The translations under genes were made by a program, and so were the position numbers. DNA of 64,000 nt from Gossypium raimondii (Eukaryota; Streptophyta; Magnoliopsida; Malvales; Malvaceae), in contig NC_068571.1 in the NCBI RefSeq assembly GCF_025698545.1, positions 49,323,733 to 49,387,732 of the forward strand, read 5' to 3'. Shown here piece after piece: positions 1 through 10,600 of this stretch. Below the pieces are notes generated by a model, which worked only from the letters and a program-made list of their open reading frames with translations, was not told the origin of the DNA and searched no databases. The number at the start of each line of letters is the position of its first letter. Positions within the stretch are counted from its first letter, which is position 1.

Positions 1-2
1 GA

Positions 3-870
3 GAGGGTTGGCCTAGTGTGGATGATTGGGATAATGTTAGAAACTTGAGGGATTTCTTGGAACACTTTTATGAAGTCACTTTGCGTATATCTGGCACTTC
101 ATATGTCACGTCCAATAATTTTTTTGATGAGCTTTCCGAAATTGATATTCTTTTACGAGATGCTCAGTTAAATAGTAATATTGATTTCAATGTTATGGCC
201 ATCAAGATGAAAGAGAAGTATGATAAGTATTGGGGTGATATTGATAAGATGAATTTGCTTATGTTTGTTGCTTGTGTTTTGGATCCTAGACAAAAACTAA
301 AGTATATTGAATTTGCACTTAGTGAAATGTTTAGTTCTGAAAAAGCTTGTGAAATGATGCAAAAGTTGAAGGAATCTTTGTATGATTTGTTTGATGAGTA
401 TAAGCCTCCACTTCATGGTACTTGTAGCCAATCGAGTGTGTCAACACATGTTTCTATTGGTGAACCACAACAAAAAATGAAAAGGCGAATGCAAGCTTTG
501 TATAAAAAGCGTGAGTTGGAAATTTGTGGTGAGGATAAAACATCTGAGTTGGATAAATATCTAGCTGAGGCTAATGAAGAATTTGTTGAAGATTTTGATA
601 TTTTATTGTGGTGGAAAGTGAACAGCCCTAGATTTCCACTCTTTCAAAAATTGCCGAGATGTGTTAGCTATACCGGTTTCTACGGTTGCTTGAGTCTGAT
701 TTAGCATGTGGGGACGTGTGCTTGATCAATATAGGAGTTCTTTAACTCCTAAAATTGTACAAGCTCTTGTGTGTACTCAAGATTGGATTCGAAGATCATC
801 ATCACAAGAAGACATAAAAAAGATTGAAGAACAAATTCAAGAGCTTGACAAGATTGAAAATGGTATGTTT
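3..870 (+). pseudogene. hAT transposase (RICESLEEPER-like), C-terminal part, frameshifted
   Basis: An open frame enters from the left edge and runs to a stop at 702-704. It encodes the middle of a plant hAT transposase of the zinc-finger BED / RICESLEEPER group, including WDNVRNLRDFLEHFYEVTLR and the start of the dimerisation domain (DILLWWKVNSPRFP near 595-640). From about 645 the family sequence continues in another frame (DVLAIPVSTVA, then GRVLDQYRSSLTPKIVQALV near 710-770), so at least two small indels and stop codons break the conserved C-terminal domain. A possible splice donor follows near 862. The protein would be inactive. The family call rests on recognised motifs; the exact subfamily is uncertain. 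Confidence 0.82.
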
Positions 871-1210
871 ATTGTTTTATTTTAATAGTTTCAATTTTTT
901 ACCATATCACATTATCACTCTTACTTATTTAATTGATTCAATGTTTAGACATTGCTTGAATGCATTAGAGCCTACCCTAGATTCATGAGCTGTGAGTTGA
1001 AGGGTATGCTTACTACTATCTTATTCTTGTTAATTTATAATCTATTCGTTTGTTTATATTATTTGATTTTTTAAATGCGTATATTTCTATTATATGCTAA
1101 ATTTTTGCTCGTGTTTTTTTTAGGTTTAATGCAAATGGAGATGTTTTGGAGAGATGACATGGATATAAATGGAGAATATTAAAACTTACATGTCAATTAT
1201 GTGTTAATTC

Positions 1211-1358
1211 TAGACTTATGTAATGTTTTTAATTATGTAGTTAATTCAAGACTTATGTAATGTTTTTAATTATGTAGTGATTCAAGGACTTATGTAATAT
1301 TTTTAATTATGTAGTGATTTAAAGATTTATGTAATGCTTTTAATTATGTAGTGATTTA
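1211..1358 (+). repeat. ~37-bp tandem repeat, four copies, hAT subterminal region
   Basis: Four consecutive imperfect copies of a unit containing ACTTATGTAATGTTTTTAAT and then TATGTAGT, starting near 1212, 1250, 1287 and 1320. They lie between the transposase 3' end and the terminal repeat. Subterminal tandem repeats in hAT elements often bind transposase; that role is inferred. Confidence 0.8.
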
Positions 1359-1465
1359 ATTCGGGTAATTCGGGTAATTTGGGTAATTTTCGGGTAATTC
1401 GGGTAAATCGGGTAAATCGGGTAAATCGGGTAATTCGGGTAAATCGGGTAATTCAGGTAATTTTT
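1356..1465 (+). repeat. 9-bp tandem array (TCGGGTAAT / TCGGGTAAA)
   Basis: About a dozen units of a 9-base motif (CGGGTAATT or CGGGTAAAT) are repeated head to tail, followed by GGTTAATTCGGTTAACCGAC-type palindromic sequence up to the end of the hAT element at 1650. This is simple subterminal sequence of the transposon, not telomeric repeat. Confidence 0.85.
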
Positions 1466-1650
1466 AACCAAAAATGAACAACACATATTATTCGGTTAAT
1501 TCGGTTAACCGACCTTATTAACCGAAAAAAATTTCGGTTCGGTTAATTATTTTAAAAAAAATTCGGTTCGGTTAACGGTTAAAAAATTTGGGAGGTCGGT
1601 TAATTCGGTTTTAACAATTTCGGGTCGGTTAACCGACTGAACACCCCTAG

Positions 1651-3215
1651 TCTCACTGAGTCACAGTCACTAAATTATTTATATCTTGAGCTACGGAACT
1701 CCAAATTAAGATCTTCTAATTTTCCCCAAAACTAGACTCACATATCTTCTTACCATAAAATTTTCATAATTTTTGGTTTAGCCAATAAGTACAGTTTATT
1801 CTTTAAAGTTTCCCCTATTTCACTATTCAACAGTTCCGACCTCTCTTCACTAAAAATTAATTATCTCATTGTACAGAATTCGGACGATGTTTCCATTTGT
1901 TTCTTCTGAAAATAGACTCATTAAGTATTCTAACCATATAAATTATAACTCATAATAATTTTTTTTACAAATTTTAATGATTTTCCAAAGTCAGAACAGG
2001 GGAACCTGAATTCATTCTGACCTTGTCTCACAAAATCTATTATATTTCATGATTTACAATTCCATTACTTACACCGTTTCTTTTATAAGAAACTAGACTT
2101 AATAAGATTTAATTTCATATTTTATTCATCCTCTAATTTGATCTCTAAAATTTTGGTGATTTTTCAAAGTTAGAGTACTGCTGCTGTCCAAAACTATTTT
2201 AGTGTATGATGTTAATTACCATTTTCCCTAAACTTTCAATAAATGATAATTTCATCCCTGCTCAATTAACCTCTCAATTAAGCTGATTTTTCTCAATTAA
2301 CACTTTATCTCATCACTTTAAACTACTTTTTAAGCTTTGGAAATAAGAATTTTAGCACTAGACTTTATTTCCAAACTCTTTCACAATTAAGTCCTACAAA
2401 TCAATTTCTATTAAAATTACCTAATAAAATCATCTCATAAACAATTTAAAGCTTCAATTTAATCATATTTCATCATAAATTCCAGGACATATTCATAGCA
2501 ACTTTCAAATTCATTCATAAAATCAAAAACTAATGAATTTAGTAATAGGACCTAGTTGTAAAAGTCTTAGAAACACAAAAATTATAAGAAAAAGGCAAGG
2601 ATTAACTCACTTGGTGCAAAAATTAAGAAAAACCAGCTTGAAGAAACCCTTAGGACGTTTTTTGGCTGATGAGTATGCAGAAAAATAAAGAGAAATCTAG
2701 ATATTCCACTTTAGTCCTAACTTTTAAAGTAAATTTTGCAATATTCCAATTTTACCCTTAATTCTTCAATTCTCCTGATTTTTCTCAGCTTATGCCGCCC
2801 AAAATATTTTCTTTTGGGCTTATTTGCAATTTATGTCCCTCGTCATTTAACAATTGAGCTATTTAATCCTTCTAGTAACTTTTACACCTTTTTCAATTTA
2901 GTCCTTTTCACTTAATTGACTACCCAAACATTAAAATTTTCTAACGAAATTTTAATACCATATTAATAACACTTCATAAATATTTATAAAAATATTTTGA
3001 CTCGATTTTACGAGATCGAGGTCTCGATACCTTGTTTTTACTCAATTTCTTCAATAATTTCTTTTTCTAACTAACCACTAAATCGGTAAAATTCTTCTAT
3101 CTATATTTTCATACGATTTTCCTAACATGCAAAAATATTAAAATAAAATTCTCTTTAAATTGGATTTGTGGTTACGAAACCACTATTCCGATAACCTTGA
3201 ATTTGGGTCATTACA
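1651..3215 (+). repeat. Gypsy-type LTR, 3' portion, interrupted on its left by the hAT element
   Basis: About 1.56 kb of low-GC sequence ending with GGGTCATTACA at 3215. Its last 350 bp parallel the end of the solo LTR at 17506-22084: both carry TCGAGGTCTCGATACCT (near 3016 and 21891), both have a nearby TATTTATAAAAATATTT run, and both finish in TTACA. The middle part resembles an LTR family seen widely in cotton (from memory). The left end of the LTR is missing because the hAT transposon sits in it. Sequence to the right is plastid DNA, so this LTR was inserted into the plastid fragment. TAAAT at 3216-3220 would be the target duplication. Confidence 0.72.
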
Positions 3216-3397
3216 TAAATGTTTCACAATTAGTGAACTGAATTTATTACCATAACCCTGATTTTCAAAAAAAATATCGATTTATTTAAACCATGCTCAT
3301 GAGCAAGTGCATAAATATACTCCCAAAAAATAAGTGGGTATAAGAAATCGTGTCGGGGGGATCTATTTAGTTCTAAATATACTTGAAATTCCTCCAT
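3216..3397 (-). pseudogene. matK: matK (maturase K) N-terminal fragment, frameshifted
   Basis: The start codon is at 3397-3395 on the minus strand. It encodes [18 protein letters not shown] followed by [19 protein letters not shown], the conserved start of plastid maturase K, the intron-encoded splicing factor in trnK-UUU. After about 40 residues the frame breaks at a run of eight T (near 3268-3275 on the plus strand). Removing the shift restores the family's GYGN-KF-type sequence up to the fragment end. Only about 60 of the usual ~500 residues are present. It is a nuclear relic, not a functional gene. Confidence 0.9.
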
Positions 3398-3498
3398 TTC
3401 AAATTCGATTTGAACCAAAGATAGGGGATGTATTCGATTATTAAACGATACATAGTGCAATACAGTCAAAACAAGGTATTATAGTAAGAAAAAAATAG
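3216..3498 (-). other. Nuclear plastid DNA (NUPT), part 1: matK start and trnK intron
   Basis: On the minus strand this segment reads as trnK intron followed by the beginning of matK, in plastid order. It ends on the left against an LTR (3215) and on the right at the copia insertion (3498). The same plastid sequence resumes after the copia element at 8336. Plastid identity comes from the maturase K N-terminal sequence and from the trnK intron sequence just before it, which I recognise from matK loci. Confidence 0.88.
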
Positions 3499-3878
3499 TG
3501 TTAGAATTAAGTGACCCAAATCCTTATTTAAATAAAATACTATGGTAAAATAAAATAAAATAAAAGTAAAATCCCTATAGAATTATACTTCTTTTATTTT
3601 ATTTTAGAATAATGTTTTTTAAACCTTATTAAACTCTATCTATTTGATGTTATTTGAATAAGGAGTTTCACTCATATTAGAATAAGGTTTACAAGCCTAT
3701 AAATAGGCATAGTCTACTCCTCTTGTAATTAATTTTTTTTCGACATAGTGAATTTTCTTCTCCTCTGCCCGTAGTTTTTTCCCGAAAGGGCTTACACGTA
3801 AAATCTGTGTGTTCTTTATTTTTCTATTTCTATTTTTATTTGCGATATATTGTCATTACCGACATTATATTTTTCACA
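3499..3878 (+). repeat. 5' LTR of the copia element
   Basis: Starts TGTTAGAATTAAG and ends TTTTTCACA. A TATA box, TATAAATA, lies at 3698-3705 and marks the element promoter; a CCCGAAAGGG-containing leader follows. Matches 7957-8330 over its full length. Confidence 0.95.
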
Positions 3879-3881
3879 AAT

Positions 3882-3893
3882 TGGTATCAGAGC
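3882..3893 (+). other. Primer binding site (initiator tRNA-Met)
   Basis: TGGTATCAGAGC lies three bases after the 5' LTR. It is complementary to the 3' end of plant initiator methionine tRNA, the usual copia primer. Confidence 0.92.
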
Positions 3894-3921
3894 TTTCGGG
3901 TTGTTCATCTCAATCACGGTA

Positions 3922-6900
3922 ATGACATCTTTGAAGTACGAAATTCTGCTATTGGATCGCAACACTAGATTTGTGTTGTGGCAGATAAAGATGCAAGCAG
4001 TTCTTGCACATATGGAGTTAGAGGAAGCCCTACTAGGGGTAGATAAGATGCCTTCAACATTGACGGAAGAAGAGAAGAAGTGCAAGGATCGAAAGGCGTT
4101 AACACAGTTACATCTGCATTTGTCTAACGAAATTTTGCAGGATGTGATGAAGGAAAAAATTGCTGCTGGATTATGGAAGAGGTTGGAACAGATATGTATG
4201 TCGAAAACTCTAACTAGTAAGCTACATATGAAGCAGCGTCTTTATGCTCATCGTTTAGAGGAAGGTGCATCTGTGCACGAACACTTAACAGTGTTCAAAG
4301 AAATTCTCTCAAACTTGGAGGCCATGGAGGTTCAGTATGATAAGGAAGATCTAGGGTTGATTCTACTTTGTTCGTTGCCCCCGTCTTATTCAACCTTTAG
4401 AGATACAATTTTATATAGCCGTGAGTCTCTCACAGTTGATGAGGTTTATTATTCTTTAACCTCGTATGATAAGATGAAATATCTTGTGGTTAAAACTGAC
4501 TCTCAGGGAGAGTCTCTTATTGTTCGTGAGAGACAAGATCGGAATGCTGATGATGATCGTGGAAGGACACAAGAACGGAATCCTCGCAGTAAATCTAAGG
4601 GTAGATCGAAGTCTTCAAATAGAGGTAAAACTTGTAACTTTTGCAAGAAGAAAGGGCACATTAAATCTGAGTGATATAAGCTACAAAACAAGACTAAAAG
4701 GGAGGCTGCGAATCAAAATGGAAAACAACTAGAAAATTCTGGTAAAGCTGATGTTGTAGAAGATTACAGCGATGATGAACTTTTAGTCACTTATGTCAAC
4801 AATTCCAAAGTGAGCGAGGAGTGGATCCTTGATTCGGGTTGCACCTTTCACATGAGTCCCAATCGGGATTGGTTTACAACTTACGAAACAGTGTTTGAAG
4901 GTATTGTGTTGATGGGAAATAATGTTTCATGTAGAATTGCAGATGTTGGAACAATTAGAGTTAAGATGTTTGATGGAGTTGTCAGAACACTCAGTGACGT
5001 ACGACATGTTCCAGAATTAAAGAGAAATTTAATTTCATTGAGTACTCTTGATTCAAAAGGGTACAAATACACAGCTGAAAGTGGGGTTTTGAAGATTTTC
5101 AAAGGTTCCCTCATTGTGATGAAAGGGCAGAGAAAGACTGCCAAGTTATATGTTTTGCAGGGTTCTACTATTACTGGTGATGTATCTGTGTCATCCTCTT
5201 CCTTGTCAGATGATGATATTACTAAACTTTGGTATATGCGCCTAGGGCATATGAGTGAGAATGGCATGGTAGAATTGAGCAAAAGAGGACTTCTTGATGG
5301 GTAAGGAATTTGCAAACTGAAGTTCTGTGAGCACTGCATTTTTGGGAAACAAAAGAGAGTTCGATTCACCAGAGGAATCCATAACACGAAGGGAACGTTA
5401 GAGTATATTCATTCTGATCTATGGGGGCCATCCAGAGTGCCTTCGAGAGGTGCAGCTAATTATCTGCTAACTTTTATTGATGATTTTTCTAGAAAAGTGT
5501 GGGCGTTCTTTCTGAAGCAGAAAAGCGATGTGTTTTTCGCATTTAAGTCTTGGAAAACCATGATTGAAAAACAAACGGGAAAGCAAATAAAATATCTCCG
5601 CACAGACAATGGTTTAGAGTTCTGTTCTGATGAATTTAATAAACTGTGCAAGTCAAAAGGGATCATGAGACACTTGACAGTTCGTCATACTCCACAGCAA
5701 AACGGCGTTACAGAACGAATGAACAGAATGATCATGGAGAAGGTTCGATGTATGTTGTCAAATGCCAACTTATCAAAGTCATTTTGGGCAGAAGTAGCCT
5801 CATCGCATGTTTTTGATCAACCGATCTCCATCCGCTGCCATTGAGAAAAGACTCCACAAGAGGTATGGTCTGGTAATCCTGCTGACTATTCTGATTTAAA
5901 GATATTTGGTTGTCCTGCGTATGCTCATGTTGATAATGGAAAATTGGAACCGAGATCTATTAAATGTGTTTTTCTTGGTTATAAAGCTGGTGTAAAAGGG
6001 TATAAGTTATGGTGTCCTGAAATTAGAAAAGTTGTGATTAGCAGAGACATTGTTTTTTATGAAACTGCTATGCTACCTAACTTATCTCTTAAAGACTCTT
6101 CCAATAAAGAAAATCAAAAGCAGGTGGAGCATCAGATTGATCTAGAATATAAAACAGAGTCGACTACTAAAGCTAGTACAAAAATTCAAAATAGAGTTGC
6201 TTCTTCACCACAATACTCTATCGCCAAAAACAGAACTAGAAGAGAAATTAAACCTCCAAAGAAGTATGCCGAGGCTGATCTAGTTGCTTATGCTTTAAAT
6301 GAGGCTGAAGATATAGATGCAAACCAAGAGCCATCTAATTATGTTTGCTATGCAAGAGGAGATGAAATCACTACACAAAAATCAAAATGAGATCTTGTGA
6401 AACTTCCTAAAGGTAAAAAGGTTGTTCGTTGTAAATGGGTGTTTAAAAAGAAAGAGGGGACTCCAAGAGTTGAAGAACCTAGATATAAAGCAAGGTTTGT
6501 TGCAAAGGGTTACAGTCAAATTCCAGGAGTGGACTTCACAAATGTGTTCTCTCCAGTTGTGAAGCATAGTTCGATTCGAGCTTTGCTTGGTACTGTGGCC
6601 ATGCATGATTTGGAGCTTGAGCAGTTAGATGTAAAAACTGCATTTTTACATGGAGAACTTGAGGAAGATATTTACATGCAACAACTAGAGGGTTTTACAG
6701 TTTCAGAAAAAGTGAACTATGTTTGCTTGCTGAAAAAGTCCCTTTACGGTTTGAAACAGTCACCAAGACAGTGGTATAAGAGGTTTGATTCCTTTATGAC
6801 TTCTCATGGTTTTAAAAGAAGTAGCTTTGACAGTTGTGTTTACTTTAAGAAAAACAGTGATGGTTCTTTTGTGTATCTACTCCTTTATGTTGATGACATG

Positions 6901-7848
6901 TTGATAGCAGCGAAAGATAAAAGAGAGATAAGAAAGGTCAAAGCCCAACTAAGTGAAGAATTTGAGATGAAAGACTTGGGACCAGCAAAGAAGCTACTTG
7001 GTATGGAGATTCTCAAGGATAGGAAAACAAGTAAATTATATCTAAGTCAGAAAGGGTACATTGAGAAAGTTTTTTCCAGATTCAATATGCAGAATGCTAA
7101 GCCTGTTAGTACCCCTTTAGCAGCCCATTTCAGACTTTCATCGGCTCTGTCTCCACAATCAGATGATGAGATTGAGTACATGTCACATGTTTGATACTCT
7201 AGTGCAGTGGGATCTCTCATGTATGCCATGATTTGTTCACGTCTAGATTTATCATATGCAGTTAGTGCAGCTAGCAGATACATGGCGAATCTTGGGAAAG
7301 AACATTGGAAAGCAGTTCAGTGGGTTTTAAGATACTTACGAGGTACTACCGATGTTTGCTTACAGTTTGGAAGAACTAGTGATGGAGTCATTGGGTATGT
7401 TGATGCTGATTTTACTGGGGACCTCGATAGAAGAAGATCTATCACCGGTTATGTCTTTACAATCGGAGGTTGTGCAATCAGTTGGAAAGCCACTTTGCAA
7501 ACTACAGTCGCTTTGTCTACCACTGAAGCTGAGTACATGGCAATTACTGAGGCTTGTAAATAAGCTATATGGTTGAAGGGACTCTTTAGTGAACTCAATG
7601 AAGGCTTTCAAATCAATACAGTATTTTGTGACAGTCAGAGTGCCATCTTCCTTACAAAAGATCAAATGTTTCATGAGAGAACAAAACACATTGATGTTCG
7701 GTATCATTTTGTTCGTGATATTATTGCTCGTGGTGATATTGTTGTGAGCAAAATTAGTACTAATGAAAATCCTGCAGATATGATGACTAAGTCACTTCCT
7801 ATAACCAAGTTTGAGCATTGCTTAGACTTGGTTGGAGTTCATTGTTGA
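3922..7848 (+). pseudogene. copia gag-pol polyprotein, one frame with premature stops
   Basis: One frame runs from ATG 3922 to TGA 7846-7848 (1309 codons). In order: gag (UBN2 type) with zinc knuckle CNFCKKKGHIK (~4630-4670), protease with catalytic LDSG (near 4828), GAG pre-integrase (LWYMRLGHM, 5229), integrase core (TFIDDFSRKVW; LRTDNGLEF, 5600; QQNGVTERMN, 5697), reverse transcriptase with YVDDM (6885-6900) and RNase H (SWKATLQTTVALSTTEAEY, ~7480). In-frame stops occur at 4672 (replacing the last Cys of the knuckle), 5302, 6388 (a Trp codon in the family), 7192 and 7561. A sixth, at 5842, lies inside a short patch (5790-5855) with compensating indels. All stops share one frame, so little other decay has occurred. 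Confidence 0.93.
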
Positions 7849-7940
7849 AAATAAACCCTTAAGGGGTTTTATGGAAGAGGTGGAGAAACTTGTTCGTTGA
7901 GAGTTCGCGATGAAGAACTTGTTCATTAAGAATTCGTGTC

Positions 7941-7956
7941 AAGGTGGAGTGGAGAT
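7941..7956 (+). other. Polypurine tract before the 3' LTR
   Basis: The purine-rich run AAGGTGGAGTGGAGAT directly precedes the 3' LTR, in the position of the plus-strand primer. Confidence 0.85.
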
Positions 7957-8330
7957 TGTTAGAATTAAGTGACCCAAATCCTTATTTAAATAAAATACTG
8001 TGGTAAAATAAAATAAAAGTAAAATCCCTATAAAATTATACTTCTTTTATTTTATTTTAGAATAAGGTTTTTTAAACCTTATTAAACTCCATCTATTTGA
8101 TATTATTTGAATAAGGAGTTTCACTCCTATTAGAATAAGGTTTACAAGCCTATAAATAGGCATAGTCTACTCCTCTTGTAATTATTTTTTTTCAACATAG
8201 TGAATTTTCTTCTCCTCTGCCCGTAGTTTTTTCCCGAAAGGGTTTCCACGTAAAATCTGTATGTTCTTTATTTTTCTATTTCTATTTTTATTTGCGATAT
8301 ATTTTCATTACCGACATTATATTTTTCACA
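7957..8330 (+). repeat. 3' LTR of the copia element
   Basis: Starts TGTTAGAATTAAG and ends TTTTTCACA. TATA box at 8151-8158. Differs from the 5' LTR by about twelve substitutions and a 5-bp loss in the AAATA repeat. Confidence 0.95.
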
Positions 8331-8450
8331 AATAGATACCTCGGAGATAGACGGATTCATCAACGGATTCTCTATCCTATCTTTTGCCATCTAATTGATT
8401 TATGTTCGTTATAGGATAAGAAAACGGTTAGAAATCCTTTATTTTTCAAC
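8331..8450 (-). other. Nuclear plastid DNA (NUPT), part 2: trnK intron
   Basis: After the AATAG target duplication, the sequence continues the trnK intron that stops at 3498. Its reverse complement leads into the region just upstream of matK. The element therefore split one plastid fragment. The right limit near 8450 is where the plastid-like sequence fades into AT-rich nuclear DNA; it is approximate. Confidence 0.78.
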
Positions 8451-9235
8451 ATTGTAATTGAAATAGTTAATAATATTACCTATTTAGACTAACTAAAGAC
8501 ATTATAAAAGTAGGGCATCAAATTATGCATATAGATTAAATCCAAGTTTTACCATAGTATAGGGACCAAAATTAAAATTTGACCATTGTCTTGTAATCTT
8601 AAAATAAAAAAAGCAAAGCAAACCGTCTATTTTTAAGACACTTAGTACATTAAAATTATATATAATTACACAATATTTTAATAAAAAATTAATGATATAT
8701 TATTTTGATATTATGCATGTCTATTCATCGCTTATGTTCGGGTTTCATAGTGCCCTCCTAATAATATTGTCTTCAAGGTTATTAATGATATTAACCATTA
8801 GGACTAACTAATCTATAATGTATATATATAGGTACAAGTTTGAAGAAACTTTTCAATAAATAAAAACACATTTTTAATTCATTATATTACTAGATTAACA
8901 TTATATAAAAATAAGTTTTATTCAACCATATAGTTGAGTTGAAGTTGAATTCAACGTATTAAAATAACTAATATTAATTAATTAATTATTATGGAAAAAT
9001 CATATCAATAATTATTATTACATAGATTATTTATTGGTTTGAACTACATAATTGAGTATATTAATTATTTATTAATAATAGATATTTTAAAATTAATTAT
9101 TATTTAATTAGTGTTATAGTTATATAACAATTAAAATTAAAATTTACCACTATAAATATCATTTGACACCTAAGAATTTTTAAACAAATAGCATCTAAAT
9201 AATATCACAAAAAATAGAGATTATTAACATTGATT
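8451..9235. other. AT-rich intergenic DNA, nothing recognised
   Basis: Very AT-rich sequence with TATATATA and TTAATTAATTAATTA runs. No coding potential, terminal repeats or RNA gene was recognised. Confidence 0.6.
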
Positions 9236-10080
9236 GTAACGCCTTGAATTTTGATATGGCATGTGGCCAAATTTTAAACTCGAATATAAGGATTAAATTG
9301 CAAATTATGAGAATTTATGGAATGATTCAAATAAGATATTTTATAAAAGGAGTTTGCTATGGGATATGGAATTATGTGAAAGGAGCTGGAAAAGTGACAA
9401 TATGACAAACAAGATTAAATTGCAAATTTTGAAAAGCATGAGGATTAATGAGAAAATGATCTGAAAATAGAAAATATTCATTCATATGGATTAATTTGAC
9501 ATGAAATGAATTGGAATATGATTTGGTGTGGTGAAAATCACTTTGAGACTAATTTGAAATTTTTTGAGTAGTACAAGAACTAAATTGTAAATTTCTCATT
9601 TTGATGAGTTAAGAGATAAAATATAATTTTCACCGCTCATGGAGTTATAATAAAGATTTATGATGAATTATGGGCTTAAATTGGTCTAAGTATCAACTTT
9701 GAGAAGAAAATGTTGAAAAGGGGGTGAAAAGGAAATTTTGCCACAAAAGGGTAAATTGGTCAAACTTGTTCAACCACCAGTTTGGTTATAAAAACACTGA
9801 CACTCTGAGATTGCAGCACATCATTGTCTATTTTTTTCAAGTGATTATGTGGCACAATTTTAGAGTGTCACATCATCAAGCTTTTAGATTTTTCAAGTTC
9901 AGGAATCAAAATTGACTTAGTTGTCAAGTTCAAAATGAACCCATAAGAAAATATATAGGTACCAAAGTGACCCTAGCTGTCAAGTTCAAGGGTCAAAAGT
10001 TACATTATCCCCTCTTTTTCCACGGTCATTAAGAGAATAAGCTTAAATGAAAAACAAATTTCAAATTTAGGGTTTAAAGT
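9236..10080 (+). repeat. Probable degraded LTR (TGTAACGCC start)
   Basis: Starts TGTAACGCCTTGAATTTT near 9236 and carries the repeated AGGATTAAATTGCAAATT phrase common in Malvaceae LTRs. This resembles the 5' end of TGTAAC-type gypsy LTRs, but no matching 3' end or target duplication was found. The identification is tentative. Confidence 0.4.
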
Positions 10081-10600
10081 GGATAAAAAAAATTGCAGGA
10101 GTTACCAAATTTATGCCGACAAATTATGTGCTGGTAGAGGTTCCATAGTATAATTTTATTGTCCTATTGTGATATATTTTTAGATCTAAGTGTTTGGAAG
10201 TGATGAATATCCCATTGATACTAATCCCATATATAATTATTTGCAGATTTTTAAGATTACTTTTTTTGATTATGGAGGTACTTGTTTTCCTTTTCAGCTT
10301 TTTTGATTGAGATTGCATGAATGTTCATACTCCTTTATTACAACCATTCTCAAAATAGACTCCCAAGCTATTACCTTTTCCCAAAAGAAAAGAATTATAA
10401 TTTTAACTTAAAGCATTAGAATCAAAATACAAATAAGTTAAAATTATAATCCTCACTTCACTTCTTAACCCTAAAAACAAAGTCCTCATAAATACCGCTT
10501 TCAAAAGGTAGGACGCACCCAACTGGTAAAAGCCTAAAGCTGTGGCAAAAGCAAGCAAAGTGGTCTGCCCAGGTCGTGGTCCATGTAAGTGCTGTAATCT

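Larger units (their letters stand above)
1..1650 (+). mobile_element. hAT DNA transposon, right-hand part (left end outside window)
   Basis: The left 1.65 kb is the 3' part of an hAT-superfamily element. It contains a decayed transposase, two tandem-repeat blocks in the subterminal region, and ends with ACACCCCTAG at 1641-1650. The reverse complement, CTAGGGGTGT, is a typical hAT terminal inverted repeat. Beyond the end the sequence changes at once to LTR-retrotransposon sequence. hAT elements make 8-bp target duplications, so 1651-1658 (TCTCACTG) is the expected right copy, but the left copy is outside the window and this could not be checked. The element is not autonomous because its transposase is broken. 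Confidence 0.8.
3499..8330 (+). mobile_element. Ty1/copia LTR retrotransposon, nearly intact
   Basis: A complete copia element with two LTRs (380 and 374 bp), a primer binding site, one gag-pol reading frame and a purine-rich tract before the 3' LTR. It is flanked by a perfect 5-bp target duplication, AATAG, at 3494-3498 and 8331-8335. The LTRs differ by about a dozen substitutions and one 5-bp deletion (counted by eye), roughly 3%, so the insertion is fairly young. The domain order protease, integrase, reverse transcriptase, RNase H is that of Ty1/copia (TNT1-like). It interrupts plastid-derived DNA. Nonsense codons make this copy non-autonomous. Confidence 0.95.

Noticed and set aside
1356-1465. 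Telomere-like or CRISPR-like repeat array
   Set aside because: The 9-bp CGGGTAAWT unit is not the plant telomere TTTAGGG, has no spacers, and is placed in the hAT subterminal region.
3882-3893. tRNA-like sequence TGGTATCAGAGC
   Set aside because: It is the retrotransposon primer binding site complementary to a tRNA end, not a tRNA gene.
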